NCBI GenBank assembly: GCA_949128115.1
Contig: OX421967.1
Location: 61,206,855-61,270,854, forward strand
Length of the DNA: 64,000 nt
Direction of reading: 5' to 3'
From: Anaspis maculata
Taxonomy: Eukaryota; Arthropoda; Insecta; Coleoptera; Scraptiidae
Of this stretch, positions 23,101 to 37,400 are shown one piece after another. The stretch's first letter is position 1, and every line of letters starts with the position of its first letter. The position numbers and the translations under genes are program-made. A model generated the notes under the pieces. It was not told the origin of the DNA and ran no database searches. It was given only the letters and a program-made list of their open reading frames with translations.

Positions 23101-26100
23101 AGTCACGTGGGTTGAAACCTGAACTTTTTGGATAACAATTGTGACTTTTTTTTTCGATATTCGTGTTCGTTTGTCAGATGTTGCGTTTGGGACAAGTAGC
23201 TGCCAACTCCAAAAGTGGTGATCGATCGTTTTGAAAGTCACGTGGGTTGAAGCCTGGAGTCACGTGGGTTGAAGCCTGAAGTCACGTGGGTTGAAACCTG
23301 AACTTTTTGGATAACAATTGTGTCTTTTTTTCTCGATATTCCTGTTCGTTTGTCAGATGTTGCGTTTGGAACAAGTAGCTGCCAACTCCAAAAGTGGTGA
23401 TCGATCGTTTTGAAAGTCACGTGGGTTGAAGCCTGGAGTCACGTGGGTTGAAGTCTGAAGTCACGTGGGTTGAAACCTGAACTTTTTGGATAACAATTGT
23501 GTCTTTTTTTTTCGATATTCGTGTTCGTTTGTCAGATGTCGCGTTTGGAACAAGTAGCTGCCAACTCCAAAAGTGGTGATCGATCGTTTTGAAAGTCACG
23601 TGGGTTGAAGCCTGAAGTCACGTGGGTTGAAGCCTAAAGTCACTTGGGTCAAAACCTGAAGTCACGTGGGTTGAAACCTGAACTTTTTGGATAACAATTG
23701 TGTCTTTTTTCTTCGATATTCGTGTTCGTTTGTCAGATGTTGCGTTTGGAACAAGTAGCTGCCAACCCCGAAAGTGGTGATCGATCGTTTTGAAAGTCAC
23801 GTGGGTTGAAGCCTGAAGTCACGTGGGTTAAAGCCTGAAGTCACGTGGGTCAAAACCTGAAGTCACGTGGGTTGAAACCTGAACTTTTTGGATAACAATT
23901 GTGTCTTTTTTTTTCGATATTCGTGTTCGTTTGTCAGATGTTGCGTTTGGAACAAGTAGCTGCCAACTCCAAAAGTGGTGATCGATCGTTTTGAAAGTCA
24001 CGTGGGTTGAAGCCTGGAGTCACGTGGGTTGAAGCCTGAAGTCACGTGAGTTGAAACCTGAACTTTTTGGATAACAATTGTGTTTTTTTTTCTCGATATT
24101 CCTGTTCGTTTGTCAGATGTTGCGTTTGGAACAAGTAGCTGCCAACTCCAAAAGTGGTGATCGATCGTTTTGAAAGTCACGTGGGTTGAAGCCTGAAGTC
24201 ACGTGAGTTGAAGCCTGAAGTCACGTGGGTCAAAACCTGAAGTCACGTGGGTTGGAACCTGAACTTTTTGGATAACAATTGTGTCTTTTTTTTTCGATAT
24301 TCGTGTTCGTTTGTCAGATGTTGCGTTTGGAACAAGTAGCTGCCAACTCCTAAAGTGGTGATCGATCGTTTTGAAAGTCACGTGGGTTGAAGCCTGGAGT
24401 CACGTGGGTTGAAGCCTGAAGTCACGTGGGTCAAAACCTGAAGTCACGTGGGTTGAAACCTGAACTTTTTGGATAACAATTGTGTCTTTTTTTCGATATT
24501 CGTGTTCGTTTGTCAGATGTTGCGTTTGGAACAAGTAGCTGCCAACTCCAAAAGTGGTGATCGATCGTTTTGAAAGTCACGTGGGTTGAAGCCTGAAGTC
24601 ACGTGGGTTGAAGCCTGAAGTCACGTGGGTCAAAACCTGAAGTCACGTGGGTTGAAACCTGAACTTTTTGGATAACAATTGTGTCTTTTTTTTTCGATAT
24701 TCGTGTTCGTTTGTCAGATGTTGCGTTTGGAACAAGTAGCTGCCAACTCCAAAAGTGGTGATCGATCGTTTTGAAAGTCACGTGGGTTGAAGCCTGAAGT
24801 CACGTGAGTTGAAGCTTGAAGTCACGTGGGTCAAAACCTGAAGTCACGTGGGTTGAAACCTGAACTTTTTGGATAACAATTGTGTCTTTTTTTTTCGATA
24901 TTCGTGTTCGTTTGTCAGATATTGCGTTTGGAACAAGTAGCTGCCAACTCCAGAAGTGGTGATCGATCGTTTTGAAAGTCACGTGGGTTGAAGCCTGAAG
25001 TCACGTGGGTTGAAGCCTGAAGTCACGTGGGTCAAAACCTGAAGTCACGTGGGTTGAAACCCGAACTTTTTGGATAACAATTGTGTCTTTTTTTCTCGAT
25101 ATCCGTGTTCGTTTGTCAGATGTTGCGTTTGGAACAAGTAGCTGCCAACTCCAAAAATGGTGATCGATCGTTTTGAAAGTCACGTGGGTTGAAGCCTGGA
25201 GTCACGTGGGTTGAAGCCTGAAGTCACGTGGGTTGAAACCTGAACTTTTTGGATAACAATTGTGTCTTTTTTTTTCGATATTCGTGTTCGTTTGTCAGAT
25301 GTCGCGTTTGGAACAAGTAGCTGCCAACTCCAAAAGTGGTGATCGATCGTTATGAAAGTCACGTGGGTTGAAGCCTGAAGTCACGTGGGTTGAAGCCTGA
25401 AGTCACGTGGGTCAAAACCTGGAGTCACGTGGGTTGAAACCTGAACTTTTTGGATAACAATTGTGTCTTTTTTTTCGATATTCGTGTTCGTTTGTCAGAT
25501 GTTGCGTTTGGAACAAGTAGCTGCCAACTCCAAAAGTGATGATCGATCGTTTTGAAAGTCACGTGGGTTGAAGCCTGGAGTCACGTGGGTTGGAGCCTAA
25601 AGTCACGTGGGTTGAAACCTGAACTTTTTGGATAACAATTGTGTCTTTTTTTCTCGATATTCCTGTTCGTTTGTCAGATGTTGCGTTTGGAACAAGTAGC
25701 TGCCAACTCCAAAAGTGGTGATCGATCGTTCTGAAAGTCACGTGGGTTGAAGCCTGGAGTTACGTGGGTTGAAGCCTGAAGTCACGTGGGTTGAAACCTG
25801 AACTTCTTGGATAACAATTGTGTCTTTTTTTTTTCGATATTCGTGTTCGTTTGTCAGATGTCGCGTTTGGAACAAGTAGCTGCCAACTCCAAAAGTGGTG
25901 ATCGATCGTTTTGAAAGTCACGTGGGTTGAAGCCTGAAGTCACGTGAGTTGAAGCCTGAAGTCACGTGGGTCAAAACCTGAAGTCACGTGGGTTAAAACC
26001 TGAACTTTCTGGATAACAATTGTGTCTTTTTTTTTCGATATTCGTGTTCGTTTGTCAGATGTTGCGTTTGGAACAAGTAGCTGCCAACTCCAAAAGTGGT

Positions 26101-28157
26101 GATCGATCGTTTTGAAAGTCACGTGGGTTGAAGCCTGGAGTCACGTGGGTTAAAGCCTGAAGTCACGTGGGTTGAAACCTGAACTTTTTGGATAACAATT
26201 GTGTCTTTTTTTTTCGATATTTGTGTTCGTTTGTCAGATGTTGCGTTCGGAACAAGTAGCTGCCAACTCCGAGAGTGGTGATCGATCGTTTTGAAAGTCA
26301 CGTGGGTTGAAGCCTGAAGTCACGTGGGTCAAAACCTGAAGTCACGTGGGTTGAAACCTGAACTTTTTGGATAACAATTGTGTCTTTTTTTTTCGATATT
26401 CGTGTTCGTTTGTCAGATGTTGCGTTTGGAACAAGTAGCTGCCAACTCCAAAAGTGGTGATCGATCGTTTTGAAAGTCACGTGGGTTGAAGCCTGGAGTC
26501 ACGTGGGTTGAAGCCTGAAGTCACGTGGGTTGAAACCTGAACTTTTTGGATAACAATTGTGTCTTTTTTTCTCGATATTCCTGTTCGTTTGTCAGATGTT
26601 GCGTTTGGAACAAGTAGCTGCCAACTCCAAAAGTGGTGATCGATCGTTTTGAAAGTCACGTGGGTTGAAGCCTGGAGTCACGTGGGTTGAAGCCTGAAGT
26701 CACGTGGGTTGAAACCTGAACTTCTTGGATAACAATTGTGTCTTTTTTTTTCGATATTCGTGTTCGTTTGTCAGATGTCGCGTTTGGAACAAGTAGCTGC
26801 CAACTCCAAAAGTGGTGATCGATCGTTTCGAAAGTCACGTGGGTTGAAGCCTGAAGTCACGTGAGTTGAAGCCTGAAGTCACGTGGGTCAAAACCTGAAG
26901 TCACGTGGGTTGAAACCTGAACTTTTTGGATAACAATTGTGTCTTTTTTTTTCGATATTCGTGTTCGTTTGTCAGATGTTGCGTTTGGAACAAGTAGCTG
27001 CCAACTCCAAAAGTGGTGATCGATCGTTTTGAAAGTCACGTGGGTTGAAGCCTGGAGTCACGTGGGTTGAAGCCTGAAGTCACGTGGGTTGAAACCTGAA
27101 CTTTTTGGATAACAATTGTGTCTTTTTTCTTCGATATTCGTGTTCGTTTGTCAGATGTTGCGTTTGGAACAAGTAGCTGCCAACTCCGAATGTGGTGATC
27201 GATCGTTTTGAAAGTCACGTGGGTTGAAGCCTGAAGTCACGTGGGTCAAAACCTGAAGTCACGTGGGTTGAAACCTGAACTTTTTGGATAACAATTGTGT
27301 CTTTTTTCTTCGATATTCGTGTTCGTTTGTCAGATGTTGCGTTTGGAACAAGTAGCTGCCAACTCCAAAAGTGGTGATCGATCGTTTTGAAAGTCACGTG
27401 GGTTGAAGCCTGGAGTCACGTGGGTTGAAGCCTGAAGTCACGTGGGTCAAAACCTGAAGTCACGTGGGTTGAAACCTGATGTTTTTGGATAACAATTGTG
27501 TCTTTTTTTTTCGATATTCGTGTTCGTTTGTCAGATGTTGCGTTTGGAACAAGTAGCTGCCAACTCCAAAAGTGGTGATCGATCGTTTTGAAAGTCACGT
27601 GAATTGAAGCCTGGAGTCACGTGGGTTGAAGCCTGAAGTCACGTGGGTCAAAACCTGAAGTCACGTGGGTTGAAACCTGAACTTTTTGGATAACAATTGT
27701 GACTTTTTTCTTCGATATTCGTGTTCGTTTGTCAGATGTTGCGTTTGGGACAAGTAGCTGCCAACTCCAAAAGTGGTGATCGATCGTTTTGAAAGTCACG
27801 TGGGTTGAAGCCTGGAGTCACGTGGGTTGAAGCCTGAAGTCACGTGGGTTGAAACCTGAACTTTTTGGATAACAATTGTGTCTTTTTTTCTCGATATTCC
27901 TGTTCGTTTGTCAGATGTTGCGTTTGGAACAAGTAGCTGCCAACTCCAAAAGTGGTGATCGATCGTTTTGAAAGTCACGTGGGTTGAAGCCTGGAGTCAC
28001 GTGGGTTGAAGTCTGAAGTCACGTGGGTTGAAACCTGAACTTTTTGGATAACAATTGTGTCTTTTTTTTTCGATATTCGTGTTCGTTTGTCAGATGTCGC
28101 GTTTGGAACAAGTAGCTGCCAACTCCAAAAGTGGTGATCGATCGTTTTGAAAGTCAC
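20185..28157 (+). repeat. Higher-order blocks C + A + B, copy 2
   Basis: The first 4.6 kb repeats 7,388-11,965 (offset 12,816). From 23,618 it repeats 12,585-17,125 (offset 11,033). The order C-A-B is therefore reassembled here as one stretch. Private change: GGATATTAATTG near 22,149, where the copies at about 2,365 and 9,333 keep GGATAACAATTG. Confidence 0.86.
21030..21177 (+). repeat. 148-bp truncated monomer, copy
   Basis: Same length and same junction (GAAACCTAAAACCTGA) as the unit at 8,215, displaced by 12,815 bp. A shared idiosyncratic deletion proves that the two multi-kb blocks around them descend from one ancestor by duplication. Confidence 0.9.
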
Positions 28158-31100
28158 GTGGGTTGAAGCCTGAAGTCACGTGGGTTGAAGCCTAAAGTCA
28201 CTTGAGTCAAAACCTGAAGTCACGTGGGTTGAAACCTGAACTTTTTGGATAACAATTGTGTCTTTTTTCTTCGATATTCGTGTTCGTTTGTCAGATGTTG
28301 CGTTTGGAACAAGTAGCTGCCAACTCCAAAAGTGGTGATCGATCGTTTTGAAAGTCACGTGGGTTGAAGCCTGAAGTCACGTGGGTTGAAGCCTGAAGTC
28401 ACGTGGGTCAAAACCTGAAGTCACGTGGGTTGAAACCTGAACTTTTTGGATAACAATTGTGTCTTTTTTTTTCGATATTCGTGTTCGTTTGTCAGATGTT
28501 GCGTTGGGAACAAGTAGCTGCCAACTCCAAAAGTGGTGATCGATCGTTTTGAAAGTCACGTGGGTTGAAGCTTGGAGTCACGTGAGTTAAAGCCTGAAGT
28601 CACGTGGGTTGAAACCTGAACTTTTTGGATAACAGTTGTGTCTTTTTTTTTCGATATTCGTGTTCGTTTGTCAGATGTCGCGTTTGGAACAAGTAGCTGC
28701 CAACTCCAAAAGTGGTGATCGATCGTTTTGAAAGTCACGTGGGTTGAAGCCTGAAGTCACGTGGGTTGAAGCCTGAAGTCACGTGGGTCAAAACCTGAAG
28801 TCACGTGGGTTGAAACCTGAACTTTTTGGATAACAAATGTGTCTTTTTTTTTCGATATTCGTGTTCGTTTGTCAGATGTTGCGTTTGGAACAAGTAGCTG
28901 CCAACTCCAAAAGTGGTGATCGATCGATTTGAAAGTCACGTGGGTTGAAGCCTGGAGTCACGTGGGTTGAAGCCTGAAGTCACGTGGGTTGAAACCTGAA
29001 GTCACGTGGGTTGAAACCTGAACTTTTTGGATAACAATTGTGTCTTTTTTTCTCGATATTCCTGTTCGTTTGTCAGATGTTGCGTTTGGAACAAGTAGCT
29101 GCCAACTCCAAAAGTGGTGATCGATCGTTTTGAAAGTCACGTGGGTTGAAGCCTGGAGTCACGTGGGTTGAAGCCTGAAGTCACGTGGGTTGAAACCTGA
29201 ACTTCTTGGATAACAATTGTGTCTTTTTTTTTCGATATTTGTGTTCGTTTGTCAGATGTCGCGTTTGGAACAAGTAGCTGCCAACTCCAAAAGTGGTGAT
29301 CGATCGTTTTGAAAGTCACGTGGGTTGAAGCCTGAAGTCACGTGGGTTAAAGCACGAAGTCACGTGGGTCAAAACCTGAAGTCACGTGGGTTGAATCCTG
29401 AACTTTTTGGATAACAATTGTGTCTTTTTTTTTCGATATTCGTGTTCGTTTGTCAGATGTTGCGTTTGGAACAAGTAGCTGCCAACTCCAAAAGTGGTGA
29501 TCGATCGTTCTGAAAGTCACGTGGGTTGAAGCCCGGAGTCACGTGGGTTGAAGCCTGAAGTCACGTGGGTTGAAACCTGAACTTTTTGGATAACAATTGT
29601 GTCTTTTTTTTTCGATATTCGTGTTCGTTTGTCAGATGTTGCGTTTGGAACAAGTAGCTGCCAACTCCGAAAGTGGTGATCGATCGTTTTGGAAGTCACT
29701 TGGGTTGAAGCCTGAAGTCACGTGGGTTGAAGCCTGAAGTCACGTGGGTCAAAACCTGAAGTCACGTGGGTTGAAACCTGAACTTTTTGGATAACAATTG
29801 TGTTTTTTTTTTTCGATATTCGTGTTCGTTTGTCAGATGTTGCGTTTGGAACAAGTAGCTGCCAACTCCAAAAGTGGTGATCGATCGTTTTGAAAGTCAC
29901 GTGGGTTGAAGCCTGGAGTCACGTGGGTTGAAGCCTGAAGTCACGTGGGTCAAAACCTGAAGTCACGTGGGTTGAAACCTGAACTTTTTGGATAACAATT
30001 GTGTCTTTTTTTTTCGATATTCGTGTTCGTTTGTCAGATGTTGCGTTTGGAACAAGTAGCTGCCAACTCCAAAAGTGGTGATCGATCGTTTTGAAAGTCA
30101 CGTGGGTTGAAGCCTGAAGTCACGTGGGTTGAAGCCTGAAGTCACGTGGGTCAAAACCTGAAGTCACGTGGGTTGAAACCTGAACTTTTTGGATAACAAT
30201 TGTGACTTTTTTTTTCGATATTCGTGTTCGTTTGTCAGATGTTGCGTTTGGGACAAGTAGCTGCCAACTCCAAAAGTGGTGATCGATCGTTTTGAAAGTC
30301 ACGTGGGTTGAAGCCTGGAGTCACGTGGGTTGAAGCCTGAAGTCACGTGGGTTGAAACCTGAACTTTTTGGATAACAATTGTGTCTTTTTTTCTCGATAT
30401 TCCTGTTCGTTTGTCAGATGTTGCGTTTGGAACAAGTAGCTGCCAACTCCAAAAGTGGTGATCGATCGTTTTGAAAGTCACGTGGGTTGAAGCCTGGAGT
30501 CACGTGGGTTGAAGTCTGAAGTCACGTGGGTTGAAACCTGAACTTTTTGGATAACAATTGTGTCTTTTTTTTTCGATATTCGTGTTCGTTTGTCAGATGT
30601 CGCGTTTGGAACAAGTAGCTGCCAACCCCGAAAGTGGTGATCGATCGTTTTGAAAGTCACGTGGGTTGAAGCCTGAAGTCACGTGGGTTAAAGCCTGAAG
30701 TCACGTGGGTCAAAACCTGAAGTCACGTGGGTTGAAACCTGAACTTTTTGGATAACAATTGTGTCTTTTTTTTTCGATATTCGTGTTCGTTTGTCAGATG
30801 TTGCGTTTGGAACAAGTAGCTGCCAACTCCAAAAGTGGTGATCGATCGTTTTGAAAGTCACGTGGGTTGAAGCCTGGAGTCACGTGGGTTGAAGCCTGAA
30901 GTCACGTGAGTTGAAACCTGAACTTTTTGGATAACAATTGTGTTTTTTTTTCTCGATATTCCTGTTCGTTTGTCAGATGTTGCGTTTGGAACAAGTAGCT
31001 GCCAACTCCAAAAGTGGTGATCGATCGTTTTGAAAGTCACGTGGGTTGAAGCCTGAAGTCACGTGAGTTGAAGCCTGAAGTCACGTGGGTCAAAACCTGA

Positions 31101-34100
31101 AGTCACGTGGGTTGGAACCTGAACTTTTTGGATAACAATTGTGTCTTTTTTTTTCGATATTCGTGTTCGTTTGTCAGATGTTGCGTTTGGAACAAGTAGC
31201 TGCCAACTCCTAAAGTGGTGATCGATCGTTTTGAAAGTCACGTGGGTTGAAGCCTGGAGTCACGTGGGTTGAAGCCTGAAGTCACGTGGGTCAAAACCTG
31301 AAGTCACGTGGGTTGAAACCTGAACTTTTTGGATAACAATTGTGTCTTTTTTTCGATATTCGTGTTCGTTTGTCAGATGTTGCGTTTGGAACAAGTAGCT
31401 GCCAACTCCAAAAGTGGTGATCGATCGTTTTGAAAGTCACGTGGGTTGAAGCCTGAAGTCACGTGGGTTGAAGCCTGAAGTCACGTGGGTCAAAACCTGA
31501 AGTCACGTGGGTTGAAACCTGAACTTTTTGGATAACAATTGTGTCTTTTTTTTTCGATATTCGTGTTCGTTTGTCAGATATTGCGTTTGGAACAAGTAGC
31601 TGCCAACTCCAGAAGTGGTGATCGATCGTTTTGAAAGTCACGTGGGTTGAAGCCTGAAGTCACGTGGGTTGAAGCCTGAAGTCACGTGGGTCAAAACCTG
31701 AAGTCACGTGGGTTGAAACCCGAACTTTTTGGATAACAATTGTGTCTTTTTTTCTCGATATCCGTGTTCGTTTGTCAGATGTTGCGTTTGGAACAAGTAG
31801 CTGCCAACTCCAAAAGTGATGATCGATCGTTTTGAAAGTCACGTGGGTTGAAGCCTGGAGTCACGTGGGTTGGAGCCTAAAGTCACGTGGGTTGAAACCT
31901 GAACTTTTTGGATAACAATTGTGTCTTTTTTTCTCGATATTCCTGTTCGTTTGTCAGATGTTGCGTTTGGAACAAGTAGCTGCCAACTCCAAAAGTGGTG
32001 ATCGATCGTTCTGAAAGTCACGTGGGTTGAAGCCTGGAGTTACGTGGGTTGAAGCCTGAAGTCACGTGGGTTGAAACCTGAACTTCTTGGATAACAATTG
32101 TGTCTTTTTTTTTTCGATATTCGTGTTCGTTTGTCAGATGTCGCGTTTGGAACAAGTAGCTGCCAACTCCAAAAGTGGTGATCGATCGTTTTGAAAGTCA
32201 CGTGGGTTGAAGCCTGAAGTCACGTGAGTTGAAGCCTGAAGTCACGTGGGTCAAAACCTGAAGTCACGTGGGTTAAAACCTGAACTTTCTGGATAACAAT
32301 TGTGTCTTTTTTTTTCGATATTCGTGTTCGTTTGTCAGATGTTGCGTTTGGAACAAGTAGCTGCCAACTCCAAAAGTGGTGATCGATCGTTTTGAAAGTC
32401 ACGTGGGTTGAAGCCTGGAGTCACGTGGGTTAAAGCCTGAAGTCACGTGGGTTGAAACCTGAACTTTTTGGATAACAATTGTGTCTTTTTTTTTCGATAT
32501 TTGTGTTCGTTTGTCAGATGTTGCGTTCGGAACAAGTAGCTGCCAACTCCGAGAGTGGTGATCGATCGTTTTGAAAGTCACGTGGGTTGAAGCCTGAAGT
32601 CACGTGGGTCAAAACCTGAAGTCACGTGGGTTGAAACCTGAACTTTTTGGATAACAATTGTGTCTTTTTTTTTCGATATTCGTGTTCGTTTGTCAGATGT
32701 TGCGTTTGGAACAAGTAGCTGCCAACTCCAAAAGTGGTGATCGATCGTTTTGAAAGTCACGTGGGTTGAAGCCTGGAGTCACGTGGGTTGAAGCCTGAAG
32801 TCACGTGGGTTGAAACCTGAACTTTTTGGATAACAATTGTGTCTTTTTTTCTCGATATTCCTGTTCGTTTGTCAGATGTTGCGTTTGGAACAAGTAGCTG
32901 CCAACTCCAAAAGTGGTGATCGATCGTTTTGAAAGTCACGTGGGTTGAAGCCTGGAGTCACGTGGGTTGAAGCCTGAAGTCACGTGGGTTGAAACCTGAA
33001 CTTCTTGGATAACAATTGTGTCTTTTTTTTTCGATATTCGTGTTCGTTTGTCAGATGTCGCGTTTGGAACAAGTAGCTGCCAACTCCAAAAGTGGTGATC
33101 GATCGTTTCGAAAGTCACGTGGGTTGAAGCCTGAAGTCACGTGAGTTGAAGCCTGAAGTCACGTGGGTCAAAACCTGAAGTCACGTGGGTTGAAACCTGA
33201 ACTTTTTGGATAACAATTGTGTCTTTTTTTTTCGATATTCGTGTTCGTTTGTCAGATGTTGCGTTTGGAACAAGTAGCTGCCAACTCCAAAAGTGGTGAT
33301 CGATCGTTTTGAAAGTCACGTGGGTTGAAGCCTGGAGTCACGTGGGTTGAAGCCTGAAGTCACGTGGGTTGAAACCTGAACTTTTTGGATAACAATTGTG
33401 TCTTTTTTCTTCGATATTCGTGTTCGTTTGTCAGATGTTGCGTTTGGAACAAGTAGCTGCCAACTCCGAATGTGGTGATCGATCGTTTTGAAAGTCACGT
33501 GGGTTGAAGCCTGAAGTCACGTGGGTCAAAACCTGAAGTCACGTGGGTTGAAACCTGAACTTTTTGGATAACAATTGTGTCTTTTTTCTTCGATATTCGT
33601 GTTCGTTTGTCAGATGTTGCGTTTGGAACAAGTAGCTGCCAACTCCAAAAGTGGTGATCGATCGTTTTGAAAGTCACGTGGGTTGAAGCCTGGAGTCACG
33701 TGGGTTGAAGCCTGAAGTCACGTGGGTCAAAACCTGAAGTCACGTGGGTTGAAACCTGATGTTTTTGGATAACAATTGTGTCTTTTTTTTTCGATATTCG
33801 TGTTCGTTTGTCAGATGTTGCGTTTGGAACAAGTAGCTGCCAACTCCAAAAGTGGTGATCGATCGTTTTGAAAGTCACGTGAATTGAAGCCTGGAGTCAC
33901 GTGGGTTGAAGCCTGAAGTCACGTGGGTCAAAACCTGAAGTCACGTGGGTTGAAACCTGAACTTTTTGGATAACAATTGTGACTTTTTTTTTCGATATTC
34001 GTGTTCGTTTGTCAGATGTTGCGTTTGGGACAAGTAGCTGCCAACTCCAAAAGTGGTGATCGATCGTTTTGAAAGTCACGTGGGTTGAAGCCTGGAGTCA

Positions 34101-34437
34101 CGTGGGTTGAAGCCTGAAGTCACGTGGGTTGAAACCTGAACTTTTTGGATAACAATTGTGTCTTTTTTTCTCGATATTCCTGTTCGTTTGTCAGATGTTG
34201 CGTTTGGAACAAGTAGCTGCCAACTCCAAAAGTGGTGATCGATCGTTTTGAAAGTCACGTGGGTTGAAGCCTGGAGTCACGTGGGTTGAAGTCTGAAGTC
34301 ACGTGGGTTGAAACCTGAACTTTTTGGATAACAATTGTGTCTTTTTTTTTCGATATTCGTGTTCGTTTGTCAGATGTCGCGTTTGGAACAAGTAGCTGCC
34401 AACTCCAAAAGTGGTGATCGATCGTTTTGAAAGTCAC
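28158..34437 (+). repeat. Copy of 21.3-28.2 kb with three unit deletions
   Basis: Alignment to the preceding block starts at offset 7,061 (28,556 to 30,481), drops to 6,860 (from 30,858), then 6,659 (31,660) and finally 6,280 (31,839 to 34,437). The losses are 201, 201 and 379 bp, all whole units. Each deletion leaves a hybrid or fused unit, at 30,478-30,660, 31,459-31,641 and about 31,800. The unit at 28,176-28,358 is the hybrid that starts this copy: a CACTTGAG subrepeat on the left with a CCAAAAGTGG core on the right. Confidence 0.85.
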
Positions 34438-37400
34438 GTGGGTTGAAGCCTGAAGTCACGTGGGTTGAAGCCTAAAGTCACTTGGGTCAAAACCTGAAGT
34501 CACGTGGGTTGAAACCTGAACTTTTTGGATAACAATTGTGTCTTTTTTCTTCGATATTCGTGTTCGTTTGTCAGATGTTGCGTTTGGAACAAGTAGCTGC
34601 CAACCCCGAAAGTGGTGATCGATCGTTTTGAAAGTCACGTGGGTTGAAGCCTGAAGTCACGTGGGTTAAAGCCTGAAGTCACGTGGGTCAAAACCTGAAG
34701 TCACGTGGGTTGAAACCTGAACTTTTTGGATAACAATTGTGTCTTTTTTTTTCGATATTCGTGTTCGTTTGTCAGATGTTGCGTTTGGAACAAGTAGCTG
34801 CCAACTCCAAAAGTGGTGATCGATCGTTTTGAAAGTCACGTGGGTTGAAGCCTGGAGTCACGTGGGTTGAAGCCTGAAGTCACGTGAGTTGAAACCTGAA
34901 CTTTTTGGATAACAATTGTGTTTTTTTTTCTCGATATTCCTGTTCGTTTGTCAGATGTTGCGTTTGGAACAAGTAGCTGCCAACTCCAAAAGTGGTGATC
35001 GATCGTTTTGAAAGTCACGTGGGTTGAAGCCTGAAGTCACGTAAGTTGAAGCCTGAAGTCACGTGGGTCAAAACCTGAAGTCACGTGGGTTGGAACCTGA
35101 ACTTTTTGGATAACAATTGTGTCTTTTTTTTTCGATATTCGTGTTCGTTTGCCAGATGTTGCGTTTGGAACAAGTAGCTGCCAACTCCTAAAGTGGTGAT
35201 CGATCGTTTTGAAAGTCACGTGGGTTGAAGCCTGGAGTCACGTGGGTTGAAGCCTGAAGTCACGTGGGTCAAAACCTGAAGTCACGTGGGTTGAAACCTG
35301 AACTTTTTGGATAACAATTGTGTCTTTTTTTCGATATTCGTGTTCGTTTGTCAGATGTTGCGTTTGGAACAAGTAGCTGCCAACTCCAAAAGTGGTGATC
35401 GATCGTTTTGAAAGTCACGTGGGTTGAAGCCTGAAGTCACGTGGGTTGAAGCCTGAAGTCACGTGGGTCAAAACCTGAAGTCACGTGGGTTGAAACCTGA
35501 ACTTTTTGGATAACAATTGTGTCTTTTTTTTTCGATATTCGTGTTCGTTTGTCAGATGTTGCGTTTGGAACAAGTAGCTGCCAACTCCAAAAGTGGTGAT
35601 CGATCGTTTTGAAAGTCACGAGGGTTGAAGCCTGAAGTCACGTGAGTTGAAGCTTGAAGTCACGTGGGTCAAAACCTGAAGTCACGTGGGTTGAAACCTG
35701 AACTTTTTGGATAACAATTGTGTCTTTTTTTTTCGATATTCGTGTTCGTTTGTCAGATATTGCGTTTGGAACAAGTAGCTGCCAACTCCAGAAGTGGTGA
35801 TCGATCGTTTTGAAAGTCACGTGGGTTGAAGCCTGAAGTCACGTGGGTTGAAGCCTGAAGTCACGTGGGTCAAAACCTGAAGTCACGTGGGTTGAAACCC
35901 GAACTTTTTGGATAACAATTGTGTCTTTTTTTCTCGATATTCGTGTTCGTTTGTCAGATGTTGCGTTTGGAACAAGTAGCTGCCAACTCCAAAAATGGTG
36001 ATCGATCGTTTTGAAAGTCACGTGGGTTGAAGCCTGGAGTCACGTGGGTTGAAGCCTGAAGTCACGTGGGTTGAAACCTGAACTTTTTGGATAACAATTG
36101 TGTCTTTTTTTTTCGATATTCGTGTTCGTTTGTCAGATGTCGCGTTTGGAACAAGTAGCTGCCAACTCCAAAAGTGGTGATCGATCGTTATGAAAGTCAC
36201 GTGGGTTGAAGCCTGAAGTCACGTGGGTTGAAGCCTGAAGTCACGTGGGTCAAAACCTGGAGTCACGTGGGTTGAAACCTGAACTTTTTGGATAACAATT
36301 GTGTCTTTTTTTTCGATATTCGTGTTCGTTTGTCAGATGTTGCGTTTGGAACAAGTAGCTGCCAACTCCAAAAGTGATGATCGATCGTTTTGAAAGTCAC
36401 GTGGGTTGAAGCCTGGAGTCACGTGGGTTGGAGCCTAAAGTCACGTGGGTTGAAACCTGAACTTTTTGGATAACAATTGTGTCTTTTTTTCTCGATATTC
36501 CTGTTCGTTTGTCAGATGTTGCGTTTGGAACAAGTAGCTGCCAACTCCAAAAGTGGTGATCGATCGTTCTGAAAGTCACGTGGGTTGAAGCCTGGAGTTA
36601 CGTGGGTTGAAGCCTGAAGTCACGTGGGTTGAAACCTGAACTTCTTGGATAACAATTGTGTCTTTTTTTTTTCGATATTCGTGTTCGTTTGTCAGATGTC
36701 GCGTTTGGAACAAGTAGCTGCCAACTCCAAAAGTGGTGATCGATCGTTTTGAAAGTCACGTGGGTTGAAGCCTGAAGTCACGTGGGTTGAAGCCTGAAGT
36801 CACGTGGGTCAAAACCTGAAGTCACGTGGGTTAAAACCTGAACTTTCTGGATAACAATTGTGTCTTTTTTTTTCGATATTCGTGTTCGTTTGTCAGATGT
36901 TGCGTTTGGAACAAGTAGCTGCCAACTCCAAAAGTGGTGATCGATCGTTTTGAAAGTCACGTGGGTTGAAGCCTGGAGTCACGTGGGTTAAAGCCTGAAG
37001 TCACGTGGGTTGAAACCTGAACTTTTTGGATAACAATTGTGTCTTTTTCTTTCGATATTTGTGTTCGTTTGTCAGATGTTGCGTTCGGAACAAGTAGCTG
37101 CCAACTCCGAGAGTGGTGATCGATCGTTTTGAAAGTCACGTGGGTTGAAGCCTGAAGTCACGTGGGTCAAAACCTGAAGTCACGTGGGTTGAAACCTGAA
37201 CTTTTTGGATAACAATTGTGTCTTTTTTTTTCGATATTCGTGTTCGTTTGTCAGATGTTGCGTTTGGAACAAGTAGCTGCCAACTCCAAAAGTGGTGATC
37301 GATCGTTTTGAAAGTCACGTGGGTTGAAGCCTGGAGTCACGTGGGTTGAAGCCTGAAGTCACGTGGGTTGAAACCTGAACTTTTTGGATAACAATTGTGT

